From the NCBI GenBank assembly GCA_002633005.1, contig NMRA01000003.1:843452-907451 (forward strand): 64,000 nucleotides of DNA. Reading direction: 5' to 3'. Source of the DNA: Phoronis australis. Its lineage: Eukaryota; Phoronida; Phoronidae. Under the pieces are notes generated by a model. The model worked only from the letters and a program-made list of their open reading frames with translations, did no database searches and had not been told where the DNA came from. The number at the start of each line of letters is the position of its first letter. The stretch's first letter is position 1. A program made the translations under genes and the position numbers. Positions 22,490-37,400 of this stretch are shown piece after piece.

Positions 22490-25400
22490 CTACAATAGAC
22501 AACAGATTATGAGAAAAATGTTCATAAATCATGTTGGCAAACTACAATTATCACCAAGCTTGTCTGAAATACATGGCACAAGAATTAGTAAGTTAAAAAA
22601 CTGCAAAGTTCAAACAGGAAGATATCAAGTGGGGGTCACGTGAATCTTTCTGGTGAAGCCATCAATAAGCTCCGTCTCGTCCTTGGTTTTATGGTGTACA
22701 ATTAGGTATGCAAACCGTATATAACTCCAGTAAAAAACAAAATGAAGGGACCCTCCCCAAAATGATGATTTTTATTTCATTTGTTTATCATGACTAGTTT
22801 TCAATACACCATATGCTGCAAATTTAAATTCAGGACATTATACTGGTAGATTTCAAAGCAAGATTCACACACCCATCCACGGTTCATCGAATGTCCAGCA
22901 TCATGAAGCAGTTAACCATTGTAAGGCTGTGCTCAGCTCAGCTGGACAAGGCAATAGCCAGTTTCCATAATGCAATAACTTAAGTGGGTAGACTACAATC
23001 AGCATTCTATGCTCTTATACGGACATAGCCATGAGTGGCCTATCACACATAGTGAAGAAGACAGCATCTATGCAGGAATGTTAGTGATTGGCTTTTGGGT
23101 AGACAATCCAGCCAAATGCACCATGGCTTACAAAGCACAATATTGATAAGACCTATCCTGTCTGATTGTAAATACCATAAAAACCAGTCAAAATGATTTT
23201 TAATGAAACAAAAAATTCACCCACAAGTATTTTTCTTATACTGTTAGGTTCAGAGTGACTTCACTATTCAAATACATCAATCAGGTTTGGAATCCTTCCG
23301 CAGAAGCGAAAGGCCTGATTTGTGTTGTTTATCTATAACCAAAAAACTAAAGAAATGACGGAAAATGACGAACAATTAAGATAACTTTTGTCCGATTATC
23401 ATGTAATTTACAGTTATTTTGTTGATGAGCCAATGATGATTAATCTCACTCAGGTGTACTTGCACCCATCAGTTCATGATGGATTATGTATGATAAGAGA
23501 TAAGTAATCCCGCATTTCAGATTTCACTCTTGTGCGCATTCCCACCCTTTTCATAAATGCTCTGCAGCCATCATATTATGATTGCAGCTGCTGTGCAGTG
23601 AGTTGATAAAATGAATCGCACAATGTCTCAAAATGCCCTTGAATGAAAGAAGCACGCAAATGTCCCCTTCAACTTGCCCAGTCTCTTACGTACTGAAATG
23701 GAGTTAAGCGAAAGACCTGTCGTGGTCAACTTACAATGCTGCACGTTGAATTTTACCAAATGACTACTGCCGAAACAGATAATATATTGAGCTTGCCGAT
23801 TATATGATGAGCTAGTCATCAGAGCTAGTTAAGTGAAGTGTGTATTGGCCTTGTGCACAAACCTTGACCCTTCTCTTTGAAAGGAGCAGCACTTCTGAAT
23901 TTTCATCCACCAGGCCGTGATAGCTATATGCATTTACATCAAGACAGAAAATGTCAAATGACAGACTGCCACAATACAAGTGTTTGGCTAAAAATACGAA
24001 AATAGTTAAAATTTTTGTTGCCCTTTTGTTAATGTTTTTGCTTAATAACCACTAAATGTACAAATGCCACATGCCTTATAATTGCTACCATGTGCATCTG
24101 TACATACTCACCGCTGCACCCTTCTGGCCTGGCTGACCCTTTCGGCCTCGCTTTCCTCGTTTTCCCTGAAAAATACAAAAATACATTAATGAACAGAGGG
24201 TAGTTGTCAAGGTGATGATTGATGATTGATGATGGTGGTGATGATGACAACAAGATGATGATGATGATGATGACAACCATAATGATGTGACGATGAGGAT
24301 AATAATCATGAAAATAATAAACGCTATGATGACCACGCTCCAGTCACCCGCCATTCCACTTGATGAAAGTCTCAAGATGAGATCGAAAGCTAGTGTTTTC
24401 CAAAACATCAATGACTCCGACAGGTAACTTTCCATTACTCAGCTCAGTCACAAACTACTGATCCCAATGTGTGTGTCCTCTTGAAGTTGTTTGTAACCAA
24501 CACACAACAACAAGATTTAACACTATAGCCCAACAACCGTAGCCAATATCTTACACGACTGATTAACTCCATTTTGGCATTTATGGTTGGAGGGCCTGCG
24601 CTCTTTTGTTCAATAATTGCTCTAATCTCCGATCAGATCATATCTAGCCTGACTGGGCTGGGCTGATAAAAATGAAAGTTAAGTTACAACATATTTGAGC
24701 TTAAACCAATAGCATTTCTGAATTCCTCGTCAAATGCTGATCATGTTCCGTTTTTGAATCACCAAAATCGCCCAACTACAACAGAAGTTAAGACAATCTA
24801 TTCTGTCCAAACGGATTACCAACGCACAGGGTTTGACTGTGTTCTGAATACGCATTCCGTAATAGCGTGCAACCACCATACGTTTCCTTTGAAGTCTGGG
24901 AGATAATTGGCCTGCTTGTTATCATACGGCACAAAAGACTGAGCTGGGCAGTTAACAAAAGAGCCACATGTTATCGCACGTTCAGCACCCCTCAGGTCTG
25001 GAAAAGTTACTGAACGACAGAACGCTGTAATGAAAACCCACCTTCTCTCCCTTTTCGCCATTTAATCCCTGTAACAAAACAAAATTTAGAGATAAGTCTA
25101 ATTGACAAGTAAGCGATTCAAAACCAATAGCAATTTCAAAATATATTAATGTACTTAGTTCTTACAACGAATTGTATAAAGCAAGGCGGAAATGTGTTCA
25201 CTCATTCACAACTCATTACATTGCACATANCCAACACGAAAAACGGATTTGGTCTTTTGGGCATTTGAAGACTATTTTAAATACGACAAATTTGTTAAGA
25301 ATTGACGGCACAAAATATAAAATGTGTAATAAGCATTACAAAAAGAAGTAGGTTTCGTGCGCAAACGCTGTGGACCATAAACTGCAACAAGTAGGTCTCT

Positions 25401-28400
25401 TAGTACGAGATTAGTAGTTGAATCGTGGTGGTGTAGTGGTAACGCACGCGCGCCCTATCCGCCAGGTAATGAGTTCGAGTCTTTGTTACTTGCAGTTTTT
25501 CCTGTTTGATACGTTCTCCGTGTTTCTTTTGCCTTTTTTTTCTTGGATAATAGTTCAGGAATCAAGGAAAATGCTTGAATTTTAGAGGTAAAAATGGTGC
25601 TATGCGCATCTACAATCGTGGTTCAGATTGCGCAAATACTTACAGCCGGACAAAATATTGCCCCCCCCTTGTGATATCCTAGATCCGCCACTGAGGTGGG
25701 TGCTTCTTATTTACCTGAGGCCCAACAGCACCATCCATTCCATCTATACCATCCAAACCAGGTTCACCATTGTCACCTTTCTCACCTTGATCACCTTTCA
25801 GACCCTCTGACCCAGGTAGTCCCTATTGGCATAAATACAAGTGTTAATATAACAAGGGAAATACCACATCATCTTCAATTACTAAAGCAGTATACCAGTC
25901 TCCTTTTTAAGCTTAATTTTGAGAATTTCATGGTCCATTACGTAGACTTGTTAAATCAAATGAAGTTGATGGAAGGAAAGGTATAAAATAGTAACAACAG
26001 TTACTTATAGAAGACTTTCAAACCTGACTTAATAATTTTAAGTCATGTCCACATTAGAAAACACCCTTGCCTAGAGCACCTTGACCCTGTTCAGCCATGA
26101 GGCCACTCTACATAACCTACACATTGAAATAAATATGGTGCAAAAATGATTATTAGACTATCCTATGTGTGTAGCTGTGCAAGCGCACAGCTGGTAATTA
26201 TGTCCGCCTTGTCTGCAGGTCTGCAACCACGCAATGCCTTCCGTTGGTGCAAGTTATCCTAGATCAAAGTACCCTACCTCGAAAGGGGTACCTTGTCACA
26301 TGCATGTCAAGTTGCCACAATGCAATTAAAGAAAATATTCCAGGTGGTCTAATACGTATTACATTAGACATGTGCAGGCCCACTCAGCCGGGGCCCATTA
26401 CACCAATAACTTGGGTGGACGGCACTTGACATTAAGTATTTTATTAGAGACTGAAAACAAACACCTAAACATTTTACTCAGATGGTAGACCACTATACCC
26501 ACTGGATAAACGTTTTCATGACAGGATCACGAAATAAAAGGTTTGCATAAAAACATGGCAATGACTTCTGTTTGCGAGCTGCTAGTTGCTTTAATAAATC
26601 TTTTAGTTATTTGGCAAAAGTCTTTGAGGAAGGACTTGGAAAGGTTTTCAGAAGAGCCACTTAGTTAAATATGACATTAACTTTAATCACAGTATTTTTC
26701 TGACATGGACTAAGATTGAATACAATAAAACCAAAAAACAGCTCTGATGTTGGTGAAAGTGTGTGTCAAAATCCAATTAACATCAACAGCATGTCATGGC
26801 TTGATGCAATTGTTGTCATCACATGTAAAAGGTCATGAAACGGAGTCATTGGTCTGCAACATGTAGTTGTTTTTAGTACAAACAGAAACAAAGAACGAGT
26901 GTGCTGAAAAATTCTAATTTTTGGACTAACAAACTAAAAACATGTACATAATTTAGACATGACTGGTGCTAAGTTATTTCACAAACTAACAAGATTAATC
27001 TGGTTATTTTGTTATTTTTTGCAATCCTTACCATACAAAGTAACAAGGCTAGAATATAAGTTCTGTAACATCAATGTAAAAATAATAACCAAACTAATTT
27101 CGTTATTTCTGCAATGTTATTGTGACTAACATCCCATCAGTGGTAAACTTACACTACTCAAATGCTTTTATCGGTTTGGCTTAAATTAGTTGAATGTTTT
27201 AAATGTGTGTATTACATAAAGGTGCCATTAAATCAGCTTTCAGTAAAAAGTAACTTTTGATTTATGCCACTTGCCATTATGAAACTGGTTTCAATATTAA
27301 ATTTTATTCCTTGCTTAGATTAAAAATGACTTCTGGTCTTGGGGACTGTCCTTTATTACTCGAGACCATTGCTCGGTGCATCAAAATGATTAGCTATGGG
27401 TCGAGGAAAGGGCAAAAAATAGTTAATAGAAAAATCAAACTTGATTTGTAATTTTGCCCTTTTTGGACACTAAGAGTTAGTTCTCGTTTCCACCAACAGG
27501 TTTGATTTTCCAAACAGGTTAGGATTTTTACTAGTAAGGTTTGATTTTCCAAACACGAGTGATTTTTATGAGTTAGGTTTGATTTTACGAATTAGGTTTG
27601 ATTTTTAGGAATTCGGTTTGATTTTTACGAATTAGGTTTGAATTTTTCTATTAACTATTTTTTTACATTCCCACGGCCCATAATGAGCCAGGTCAAACCA
27701 AATGGTTGAGTCTGTCCAAAAATCACATCTAATCTTAGTAAAGAACAACAAAAAATTGAAACCAGTTGGGTAAGTGGTCTAAATCAAAAGTTAAATGTTC
27801 ATGACAGAAAGTTGTAGCAGCTTCAAATAAACCAGAAACTAAAACATGCGCCAAACACTATGATGAGAGGAACATACGTAAAAGGATGAGGTAAAAGCCA
27901 GGTGAGGTGAACTGCACAAAACATTGGGTGGGTATGCTACTGAAAACTTACAGGCAATCCAAACGACCCTGGCTCACCCTTGTAACCCTTCTGACCCTAA
28001 GAAAGGCATTGAAAACTAAGAACATAATATAAACACAAAAGTTTAAAAACAATATCTGCCCTAGAAAACAATACTTCCAGGAAAATGTGGGCTCTGATTC
28101 TACACAAATTAGGGATAACATGCATTTGTTTGAAATTTGACATTGATTTACCGAATGTTCAAATGTTAATATTTAAATTGACAACTGTGTGAAGACTATC
28201 CAATAAAGCAGGACTTGATAACATAAAAATGTATTGTAATTTAAACAAAGAAAGCAGCAAATTTTCAAGTTTAACACTAAGACAAGAACACAAAACCATG
28301 GCTTCAATTTGCCAACATAGGTAAAACCACAACAGTGCAACTAGAAACTCATTGAAGAAAGTGTGTAGACTTACAGTGTCACCTTTAGGGCCACGATACC

Positions 28401-31400
28401 CTATTTCGCCCTGAAATGTCAAACAAAAATGTTTTAGCTTGCATGAAACCTTGCCACGAATCAAGTAACTTGAAATAGCCACAAAAAGGATGTGATCAAA
28501 AAAGTTTTGTTACCAAAATCTACCTTTAAAAAGGTCACAGCCTTACTTGTTGAATATAAACTTAAAAGAACAATCAAAAGCATATTAAATGTTTTCACAT
28601 TTTTCAAGCACTTCTCAAAATGTATTTACCTTAACGCCAGGTGGTCCCGTGAGACCCATTGGTCCCTAAAATAAAAATGTCATATGAGAAAGCTGATTTT
28701 ATATCATACGATTTTAATATAAACGGCGAGTCCATTCTTTGTTGAATGATGTTTAGGTAAATCACTGTAGAAATAACACCATAAGCCAGTTTCATGGAAA
28801 GTAATTAAAACCATTGCTAACGAACCTCCAAAAGAACCTTACCTCACAATCAGTGCCAATGGGAATGTTTAAGCGTGACTTTATGGAACAATCCGATCAA
28901 ATACGTGGCTTGCAAACCACAATATGGACAAGCTCTTAAGCCTGTCTTCGAGCATCCCATAAACAACACAACACAACAACTTTATTAGGTAAGCACGATC
29001 ACAAAAAAATCAATTAAGAAAGGTCTTTAAACTCATCACACGCAAATAGTATTCTTCTGAGAGTGATGTCATGAGTTCAGAGTAGTTAGTAGTGGTAGTG
29101 GTTAGTAGTAGTAGTAGTGTTGGTGTTAGTGGTAGTGATAGTGTTAGTGGTAGAGGTAGTGTTAATGGTAGAGGTGGTGTTAGTGGTAGTGATAGTGGTA
29201 GTGTTAGTGGTAGTGTTAGTGGTAGAGGTAGTGTTAATGGTAGAGGTGGTGTTAGTGGTAGTTTTAGTGGTAGTGTTAGTGGTAGTGTTAGTGATAGTGG
29301 TAGAGGTAGTGTTAGTGGTAGAGGTAGCATTAGTGGTAGTAGTTAGTGTTAGTCGTAGAGGTAGTGACAGAGGTAGCGGTAGTCGTAGTGGTGGTACTCA
29401 TGACAGTAAATCGAAACCACAAGTCATGAAACCCCTAGCCTTAGGGGCGGGGTAATTTTGTTTATGGTGGTTTGCGTACGATTGTTACAGAGAGATAAGT
29501 TAACCTCGCATTTCAGATTTCTCTCCCATGACTGTCCACAGCTATGCATTAGATAGTTGGCCTGTTCCTGGCACCTTGTACTCAGTCTATAGATTTGTAT
29601 AAGAAGCATTTTTATTAGGATCTCAAGTCCTTTTGTATGCCATATGATTTAATAGATTAGTGATGACTTGGGCAACAATGAAAACACAGGTTAAAATAAC
29701 TTAATTCATATAGTGCTGACGAAAACTGATGGTTTTTAGATCTGTTCAGCATCTGAAATCGAATTCTTTGTGAAGTTGAGTTTAGAATCATATTTACTCA
29801 AATAAATACAATAAAAAATGGCCAAAATAGATGCGGTAGGTTTCGGTACTTGAGTACCTGTTAATGAAAATAGTTCCATTTGGTTTTAGCTACTCTTTGA
29901 ACATTGGTCGCAATATAAATTACAAAATATGAGAAGGTGAAATTATTTTCTGAAATAGTGTGTGAAGCACAAGAAATTTCTGACTTAATTCTCGAGTCAC
30001 TTTTCACGAAACAGAACTCATAACTTACTTGACAAAGCTAATGTTATCCTCACTATCACAATAGCCTACCGTGCAAGGTAGGATATTGGAAGAGTACGGT
30101 CAAATTCGACTCTGCATCAATCCCCTTGCATGCGCTTTCTATGGCCTGCATAAAGGTGCATAAATCGTCTACAGTGAAAAGACATATAACCTTTAACTTT
30201 TTTGTCTTAGCCAACAGAAAATGTGAATTAACGATTGTTTAGACACAGTGAGACATTGAGTTGACTGTGTGTATAGCACTCCCACCATGCCAATCATGAC
30301 TAACAAGAACAAGTATCAGACAGAAACCGTCACTTACTATGGGCCCAGGCTCACCAGGGGGACCAGGAATCTGAAATAAGAATAAAGTAACAAATAAGTT
30401 TGACTGTCTGAAGCAACTGCTAAACCTTCTGTGAATTTGTAAAGCATTGCTTCTGTATGGTGTTGAAGGCATTATGTTTCTGACGTCTTTCTATTTTACA
30501 AGTCTCTATATGTGCAGAAATTTGGAAAAGCGGGAACAATACGTACATACAGGAAATACGTCAGACAACACGGGTTTCTAAAAAAAGATCCAATCAATTC
30601 CAGAATTTGTTTCATAATACAACTATAACACATTATTACTAAATAAATGGTTATGTTCATTGGAATCAACAGCTGACTAGAAAGACAACTTCAATTGATG
30701 AGACTGTATGCTTCATCATGTTGTCTTGGACTGATGCCAGAATGCATGAGTTAAGGGTTTGGAAAGAGCAGTTGAAAACATCGCCTAATGTCATCTCAAA
30801 TACAAAAGGTTCCTCTTCTTCTATGGATAAATTTCAGTGTCTGAGATTGAACATACTGTCATGAATTAATGTATGTATTCTGAACACTCTTACCCCTTCT
30901 CCACTCCCATCATGCACTCCAGGAAGACCCTGTGGAAAACATAGCAACAGTTTCTCAGTCATATCAGCTGAAACCAACCCGGTTGCTACAAACAAGTCAT
31001 TCATCAGGTTGTGTACACATGTCCAGTCATCACATTGTATTGCTCAGCCAAGTTACACAACAGAGGTTGAAAAAACAGAAAAGAAACAACAGTTGCAATG
31101 AACATATTTTTCTTTTCCTGGTCAGTTGTAGTAAGACATTAAAAAGTTCAAATTTCAATGATGGGCTTAGTCTTTGTAATCTTCAGTGTTTAAAACTGGC
31201 AGGAAAGAATATTTTCACAAACAGGAAGCAACTATCACTGACACCTGTCACTGTTCCCTAATCCACAAACAGAATAAACTGGTCATAAATGTCCAAGTGC
31301 AGTGGTAAGTAGCTCTTGTATTTTCAACAGGTTAGCATTCTTAGCTGCCTGCAGCTGGGAAATGCGATGCAGCGCCCAATGAAATGGGTCAACGATATGC

Positions 31401-34400
31401 TTGATGAACAAAACTATAAGTTTCTCTGACCTCAACCATCGCAAGCATGCCATGAATAATTTGCTTACAAAGCACGCATTTCTAGAAATATGCGGCAATG
31501 GTCCTTCAACCTTGTTCGCAGTAGAAATCAGGGTATACAGAGACTCATTAACAAATTCATTTTTCGTGTAATATTCAATATTGAAAAGAAAACATGTATT
31601 TCTGAGCATTAAGCCATGATTGGCCATGCAGACTCACACGAGGCCCTTGCGGTCCCATTGCACCAATGGGACCAGGTAAACCAACTTCACCTTTCTCTCC
31701 AGCTTCTCCCTAAAGAAATACACAGACGCCTTTGATAAACAAGTTAACGTTCGTTTGCAAGACAAGTTAATATACACCTAAGACTTCTCACAATCTCTGA
31801 CGAGTAATATGCTCTGCAACTCTTTTTGGTCTAAATACAGAAAAATCGAATCTAATACTTAAATTTGCTTACTTGATTTTGCAATGTTACCTCTGTCTCT
31901 CACAGACTTCAGCTTGGCTAAAAGTTGAAGTCCATGAGAGACGGTCGCAACGTCACTAACTCAAGTAAGCAAATTCCAGTATTAGATTCGATTTTTCTGC
32001 ATTTTGTTACCTTAAGTGGATGTCTTAAAACTTTCATGCTTTTATCTTTTTGGTCTATAGAGGGTACCAACAAGATTAAAATTAAATGAATCATGCACTT
32101 CCATGGAACTTCAAAATTCCAGGTTCATCAAAGAAAATCTCTTATTTTTAAGTAGATCATTGGAGATTCATTGAAAGTATTACAGAGCAGAGACTGTAGA
32201 AATTTTAAAGTTATATTTTCAATCTGAAAAGCAGAGAAAGTCTGCCAATAAAATTAGTTAAAACAACAGCATTTTTGCAACACAACAGATGCACAAAATT
32301 GTTAAGGCTGACTCATCCCAAACAAAAAGTTTTTCAATTTTTTAACCACAAAAACCAGATGTTATCCTCTTTCCACGGCCCACTGAATTCAGCTCCATTT
32401 TACTCAAAGGCTGCATCACTTTCAAGCAGTTTTGGTGGAGGCCCACTTAGGCATGTAATTTTCTTAACCAATCTGCATCTTTTGTTTATCATTATTCTGT
32501 TGTAATCACGTATTAAACAGTCTCAAATTTCCACTATAGGAAGCATTTAGGTGATAGATGTTCATGAGGGCTGTACCATANGGGCTATTCATTGTACACG
32601 CCTGTGGGCGTTTTTTGCATGCCCATCTTGCAGAGTCTTAGTTAGTTTTATCTATTACGTCATAATAAATGACAATATTCGCAATCCTCCTCTTGTTTTA
32701 CTCTGCAACATAGCTCGTGGCGTACCCCGGGCAAAATAGATTACGATAAAAAATAAAGTAATATAAAATTTCAACCACCATCAAGAATCAGCACTTATTT
32801 TACAGTGCACTGCTGCAGTACTTTGTATTAGAGACGTCCATCTAAAGGCAGCTGAGAGACCATTACCCCAGATGACCATCGATCGTCATTACAAACATGG
32901 CAAAACCGCTATGTCTCGTCAATGTCTTTATTATGTGAACAGAATGTAAATAATTCAAAAAGGATTTGATTATTTAGCTGATGACATCAACTTAGTCATT
33001 AATGTGACAGTATTGCTATTATGTGTGCACACTAGTATTAATAAGTGTAGTATTAGGTCGCACACCATGGAATAAACAAGATCATTAAGTTGTCAGTTAG
33101 TTTGTACAAGCTTTATTGAAAGCATATCATAATTACTAACCTTCCTCCCTCGACGACCTCGAACTCCCTTGTCACCGGGCTCTCCTTTCTCAGCAGGATC
33201 TCCCTTTTCACCTGGATCTCCCTTTTCACCCAGATCTCCTTTTTGTCCAAGATCCCCCTTTTCACCGAGATCTCCCTATAACAAAACATAACCATTCTTA
33301 TAGGGATTACAGCTTAAGAAAAAACAAAACCTTGTTGAACTTGCAAAATACTTAATTCTAGTTTACTCTTTAATATGAGTATTTTGTAATCATAATTACA
33401 ATAACATATGCCAGTATTTTATAACACCGCCATCATCAATAATAATGGTAATAATGATTTTCTTAATGAACAGTACAAAGTATAGCAGCAGTTGTGCTAT
33501 ACCAATAATTATTTTTACTGTTTTAAAGTCTTCATAAAAATAAAATGAAAGTTACCAAAAATCCTGATTTTCAACAATAAAATTTAAGGTAACAGCAAAT
33601 TTCACATTACATAAACTTTCACCTTTTTTCTAAAAATTAACTGACACCAGTTAGACACAACACGCACAAGAGCAAAGTGACAGAAAAGATTATTGCATTT
33701 AGACAACTTCTAAACTATGACTTGAATTATAATTATGCGTTGTATTAAGAATTTGTTGAATGCACGACACTTTTCATTGTTCACGGTCTTTATTCCGTTG
33801 CGTTCATACTTTCTGAACAAAACTCTACTCTCTACTGAACATAGACACAGTAACGGACCTAGCGACATAATTAAAAGACACACGATATTTCGAAACATAC
33901 TTGTTTCATTCTCAAGTGAAGATAAAATGACGCAGTAATGCCACCACAGAGTATAAGCTGACGACACACACACTGAGACACGGCGGGTGTGAAATACTAC
34001 TAAAGAATTGGGGTAACGTGTGTCTTTTAATTATGTCGCTAGGTCCGTTACTGTATCTATGTTCAGTAGAGAGTAGAGTTTTGTTCAGAAAGTATGAACG
34101 CAACGGAATAAAGACCGTGAACAATGAAAAGTGTCGTGCATTCAACAAATTCTGTATAACAGAAAACTTGCTCCCGAAGTAGTCAGTTGTATTAAGATGA
34201 AAGCCATCAGAGGGTCCTGGGAGATCGATGAATTTAACTCATAACTCACTTACATGATAATGACTTGTACGATCATTTATTGAAAGTACATTTTAGATGT
34301 GTAAGAAAGTTTAACAGTCATTGATAATCAATCTTCAGACCACTACTTCACTCATGAGCTTAAGGTGACATACAGATGAATAATGCATATATTCATGTCA

Positions 34401-37400
34401 GGTAGAGGAACAGCACAAGTTAGTAGCAAAAATTGTGGTTAGTGCAAAACATGTAAACCCAGTTGAAGAATGGAAAGGTGGGAAGACAGGGGATTAAAAT
34501 GCTGTTTGAATTGAAACGAAATTAGTTAAAGCTTAGTACGAGGCGATTGTGGAAAAATGTGTTTTAATGAGAATTTGTTCGCAGCCTTCATACTTGTATG
34601 AATTGAGCATTCCGTCTGCCACGATGTCGGGCCTGCTTGTGCTGATGTTTAACCAATTCTCTAAGTACAGCGCCATCTATCTCGCTGGACTTAAGAGTTT
34701 GGTACCTGCATTTTTTGGCTCGTTTGCGCTACATGCAAGAACAATTGAACAGTAATCATGCACAAACAACAGTATCATTTTCCATATAATGGTTACTAGG
34801 CTCATTAGTGTATTTTACGGAAATTAATTAACACATAATCAAAATTGCTCACAAATAAAATACCTCAATAAAAAACAAAGCTAGTTCCATACGACATGCT
34901 ATAAACATCCCCTTTAAAGGAGATAACTTGGAGAAATCCTTTGAATTTCTCCAATGTCACATGGTCAGCTGGAGTCCTACTACCCACATTCCATTCTCTA
35001 CAAGGGGCTCTGAGTCATGAATAGTGACTCTATTCAGTCACAAGGTCACATAGTGAGGGTAATTAATGTTTCTTATCAGATCATATCTAAATAGAAGGAA
35101 AGCATACAGGATCTATTTTCCATTTTCTTTTTCGGATGTGAAAACCAATAAAAACTATAAAATCAGAACAGAGGAACAAGAGCAACGCAAAGCGTTGAAA
35201 TGCGCCCACGAATGCACCGCTAACGGTGTGCTTCTAGGGGTGTTTATTAGGAACATAAAAATGGCAACTAGATGGCGCAAAATATGTTGAATCCATCCCA
35301 AAACTTGTCATCACAGCTACTTACCAAATTTCATAAAAGCCGCCATGGAACTTCTGAGAAAACAGAGGAAAACGAAAAAATGAAATTGCCACTAAGGGGC
35401 TATAAGCACAAAAAACATAACTGCCACTAAGAGGTTCCAAAGCAGATAAAGTAGTCAGAAAATCATCGTTAGACTTCCTCTTCACATTAAGAACATACAT
35501 GCCAATTTCCACAATCATCCTTAGAGTGGCTTGGTTGACAGGGAGGGCAGACGCCAAACAACAAGACTTGAAAACAGTAAAAATAACCACAAGGTGGCGC
35601 AAAATGCCTAGAATTTTACCGCAAACCGAACGATAGCATCACCTCACTAATAGATGCCTATGTGCCAAATTTTATGAAAATCCATTGACGACCTTTTAAG
35701 ATACAGAGGTAAACGTAAAAAACTAAAATTGCCACTAGGGGACACACCGGTAGCCCGATCCATCCGTAAGTCAGCATCCTCTGTTGTCAACTTCATATAT
35801 ATACACCAGCAAAATTCAATAAAGATCCTATAGAGCATCTAGGAGATACAGCCATGGGTGCAAAAACAAACAAAACTGCCACTAGGAAGTGCCACAGTAG
35901 TTGAATTCATTGGAAAATCGTCAGCCGCCCTCTTCACATGTGCAATTTTCAAAATCATCCCTAGAGGGGTTTGGTTGACAGAATGGCGGACGCCAAAAAT
36001 CAGACTCGAAAACAGTAAAAATGGCCACTAGGTGGCGCAAAGTACCTCGAATNCCTCAATAAAAAACAAAGCTAGTTCCATACGACATGCTATAAACATC
36101 CCCTTTAAAGGAGATAACTTGGAGAAATCCTTTGAATTTCTCCGATGTCATATGGTCAGCTGGAGTTCTTCTACCCACATTCCATTCTCTATATGGGGCT
36201 CCGAGTCATGAATAGTGACTCTATTCAGTCAAAAGGTCACATAGTGAGGGTAATTAATGTTTCTTATCAGATCATATCTAAATAGAAGGATTGAAAGCAT
36301 CCAGGATCTATTTTCCATTTTCTTTTTCGGATGTGAAAACCAATGAAAACAATAAAATCAGAATAGAGGAACAAGAGCAACGCAGAGCGTTGAAATGCGC
36401 CCACGAATGTACCGCTAACGATGTGCTTCTAGAGGTGTTTATTAGGACCACAAAAATGGCAACTAGATGACGCAAAATATGTTGAATCTATCCCAAAACT
36501 TGTCATCACAGCTATTTACCAGATTTCATAAAAATACGCCACGAAACTTCTGAGAAAACAGAGGAAAACGAAAAAATGAAATTGCCACTAAGGGGCTATA
36601 AGCACAAAGAATATAACTGCCACTAAGGGGTGCCAAAGTAGACAAAGTAGTCAGAAAATCATTGTTAGGCCTCCTCTTCACATTAAGAACATACATGCCA
36701 ATTTCCACAATCATCCTTAGAGTGGTTTGGTTGACAGGGAGGGCAGACGCCAAACAACAAGACTTGAATACAGTAAAAATGGCCACAAGGTGGCGCAAAA
36801 TGCCTAGAATTTTACCGCAAACCGAACGATAGCATCACTAACAGATGCCTAAGTGCCAAATTTTACGAAAATCCATTGACGACCTTTTAAGATACAGAGG
36901 TAAACGTAAAAAACTAAAATTGCCACACTGGTAGCCCGATCCATCCGTAAGTCGGCATCCTCTGTTGTCAACTTCATATATATACACCAGCAAAATTCAA
37001 TAAAGATCCTAAAGAGCATCTAGGAGATACAGCCATGGGCGCAAAAACAAACAAAGCAGCCACTAGGAAATGCCAAAGTAGTCGAAGTCATCGAAAAATC
37101 ATCGTCAGCCGCCCTCTTCACAGTAAGAACATAATATGTGCCAATTTTCAAAATCATCCCTAGAGGGGTTTGGTTGACAGAATGGCGGACGCCAAAAATC
37201 AGACTCAAAAACAGTAAAAATGGCCACTAGGTGGTGCAAAGTACCTCGAATCTGTCCGTAAACGGGAGGATGGCATCATCTCACTAAAAGATGCCTAACT
37301 GTTAAATTTTATGAAAATCCGTTAAGGACCTACGAAGATACAGAGTTAATCGTAAAAAACTAAAATTGCCACTAGGAGGCACACCGATAGTTGGAGAGGT

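Noticed and set aside
23859-23890. Possible collagen exon (AGAAGGGTCAAG before gtttgt)
   Set aside because: The AG-GT bounded segment is 32 bases and would break the phase between the exons at 24,112 and 22,489; the donor is weak.
25424-25485. tRNA gene
   Set aside because: A- and B-box-like segments are present but the cloverleaf arms do not pair well; it is the tRNA-like head of a SINE.
29010-29455. Long Gly/Ser, Val/Leu and Pro/Leu frames on both strands
   Set aside because: They are translations of the hexanucleotide microsatellite; all frames stay open because the repeat has no stops.
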